Positions 34,623 to 34,800 of a DNA stretch of 34,800 nt are shown here, in pieces. This DNA is from Strigomonas culicis (taxonomy: Eukaryota > Euglenozoa > Kinetoplastea > Trypanosomatida > Trypanosomatidae): assembly GCA_000482145.1 (NCBI GenBank), contig AUXH01000147.1, forward strand, positions 1-34,800, given 5' to 3'. Below the pieces are notes generated by a model. The model made no database searches. It had not been told where the DNA came from and saw only the letters and a program-made list of their open reading frames with translations. Every line of letters starts with the position of its first letter. Position 1 is the stretch's first letter. The translations under genes and the position numbers were made by a program.

Positions 34623-34741
34623 AGTCACTCACACTTCCTAAAAAAAACGGTTATTATTATATTATTTTTTTTTTGCTGTTTACTTTGTTGCATTTTGCTG
34701 TAAGTAATACTCTTATTATTGTGTTCAGTGTGATTGCTCTC

Positions 34742-34780
34742 TTTTTTTTTTGCGTATTGTTTTTTTTTTATGTATTGCAG
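34742..34780 (+). promoter_or_regulatory. Predicted trans-splice acceptor of a gene beyond the window
   Basis: T-runs at 34742-34751 and 34761-34769 are followed by TATTGCAG with the AG at 34779-34780, so another + strand gene probably starts just outside. Its identity cannot be seen. Confidence 0.5.
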
Positions 34781-34800
34781 GGGTTCTCTTTCCTTTCATT

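Overview
This window looks like one stretch of a kinetoplastid (trypanosomatid) polycistronic gene cluster. Every convincing gene lies on the + strand. The coding regions are long, intronless and GC-rich, and the gaps are AT-rich, full of homopolymers and microsatellites. Most starts have an upstream pyrimidine tract ending in AG, the expected trans-splicing acceptor. No tRNA, rRNA, spliced-leader RNA, transposon, CRISPR array or bacterial-type promoter was seen. Genus and species cannot be assigned from the sequence alone.

Region 1 (1-17025) holds seven genes: a 5'-truncated Ser/Asp-rich protein with a DUF5522-like Cys motif; a site-1-protease (S1P/MBTPS1)-like membrane subtilase with an intact catalytic set and a C-terminal KKTA tail; an unrecognised 459-aa protein; a four-helix membrane protein; a very large type II membrane protein with a GT69 (CAP59/CMT1) mannosyltransferase signature apparently split by about 450 residues; an unrecognised Lys- and Asn-rich protein; and a basic, probably nucleolar protein with a CCDC137-like motif.

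Region 2 (17340-28640) holds a giant 2170-aa AMP deaminase whose N-terminal half is a degenerate second copy of the fold, a putative mitochondrial protein broken by a frameshift, and a LisH-AAA katanin of the KATNAL2 type.

Region 3 (28900 to the window end) is the most unusual part. It is a tandem array of four small, divergent type I membrane proteins that share a Leu-rich signal peptide, a short low-complexity ectodomain, one transmembrane helix and a juxtamembrane Cys/Arg block (about CCRRxxxCCF). Three also share a V-[TA]-G-[IV]-V motif in the tail. I do not recognise this as a named family. The spacers here are much longer than elsewhere, one stop codon lies in the loop of a 14-bp perfect inverted repeat, and the window ends at what looks like the acceptor of a further gene.

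The neighbours do not form a pathway, as expected for kinetoplastid clusters. Two genes (the S1P-like protease and the GT69-like enzyme) would act in the secretory pathway, and the array proteins would pass through it.
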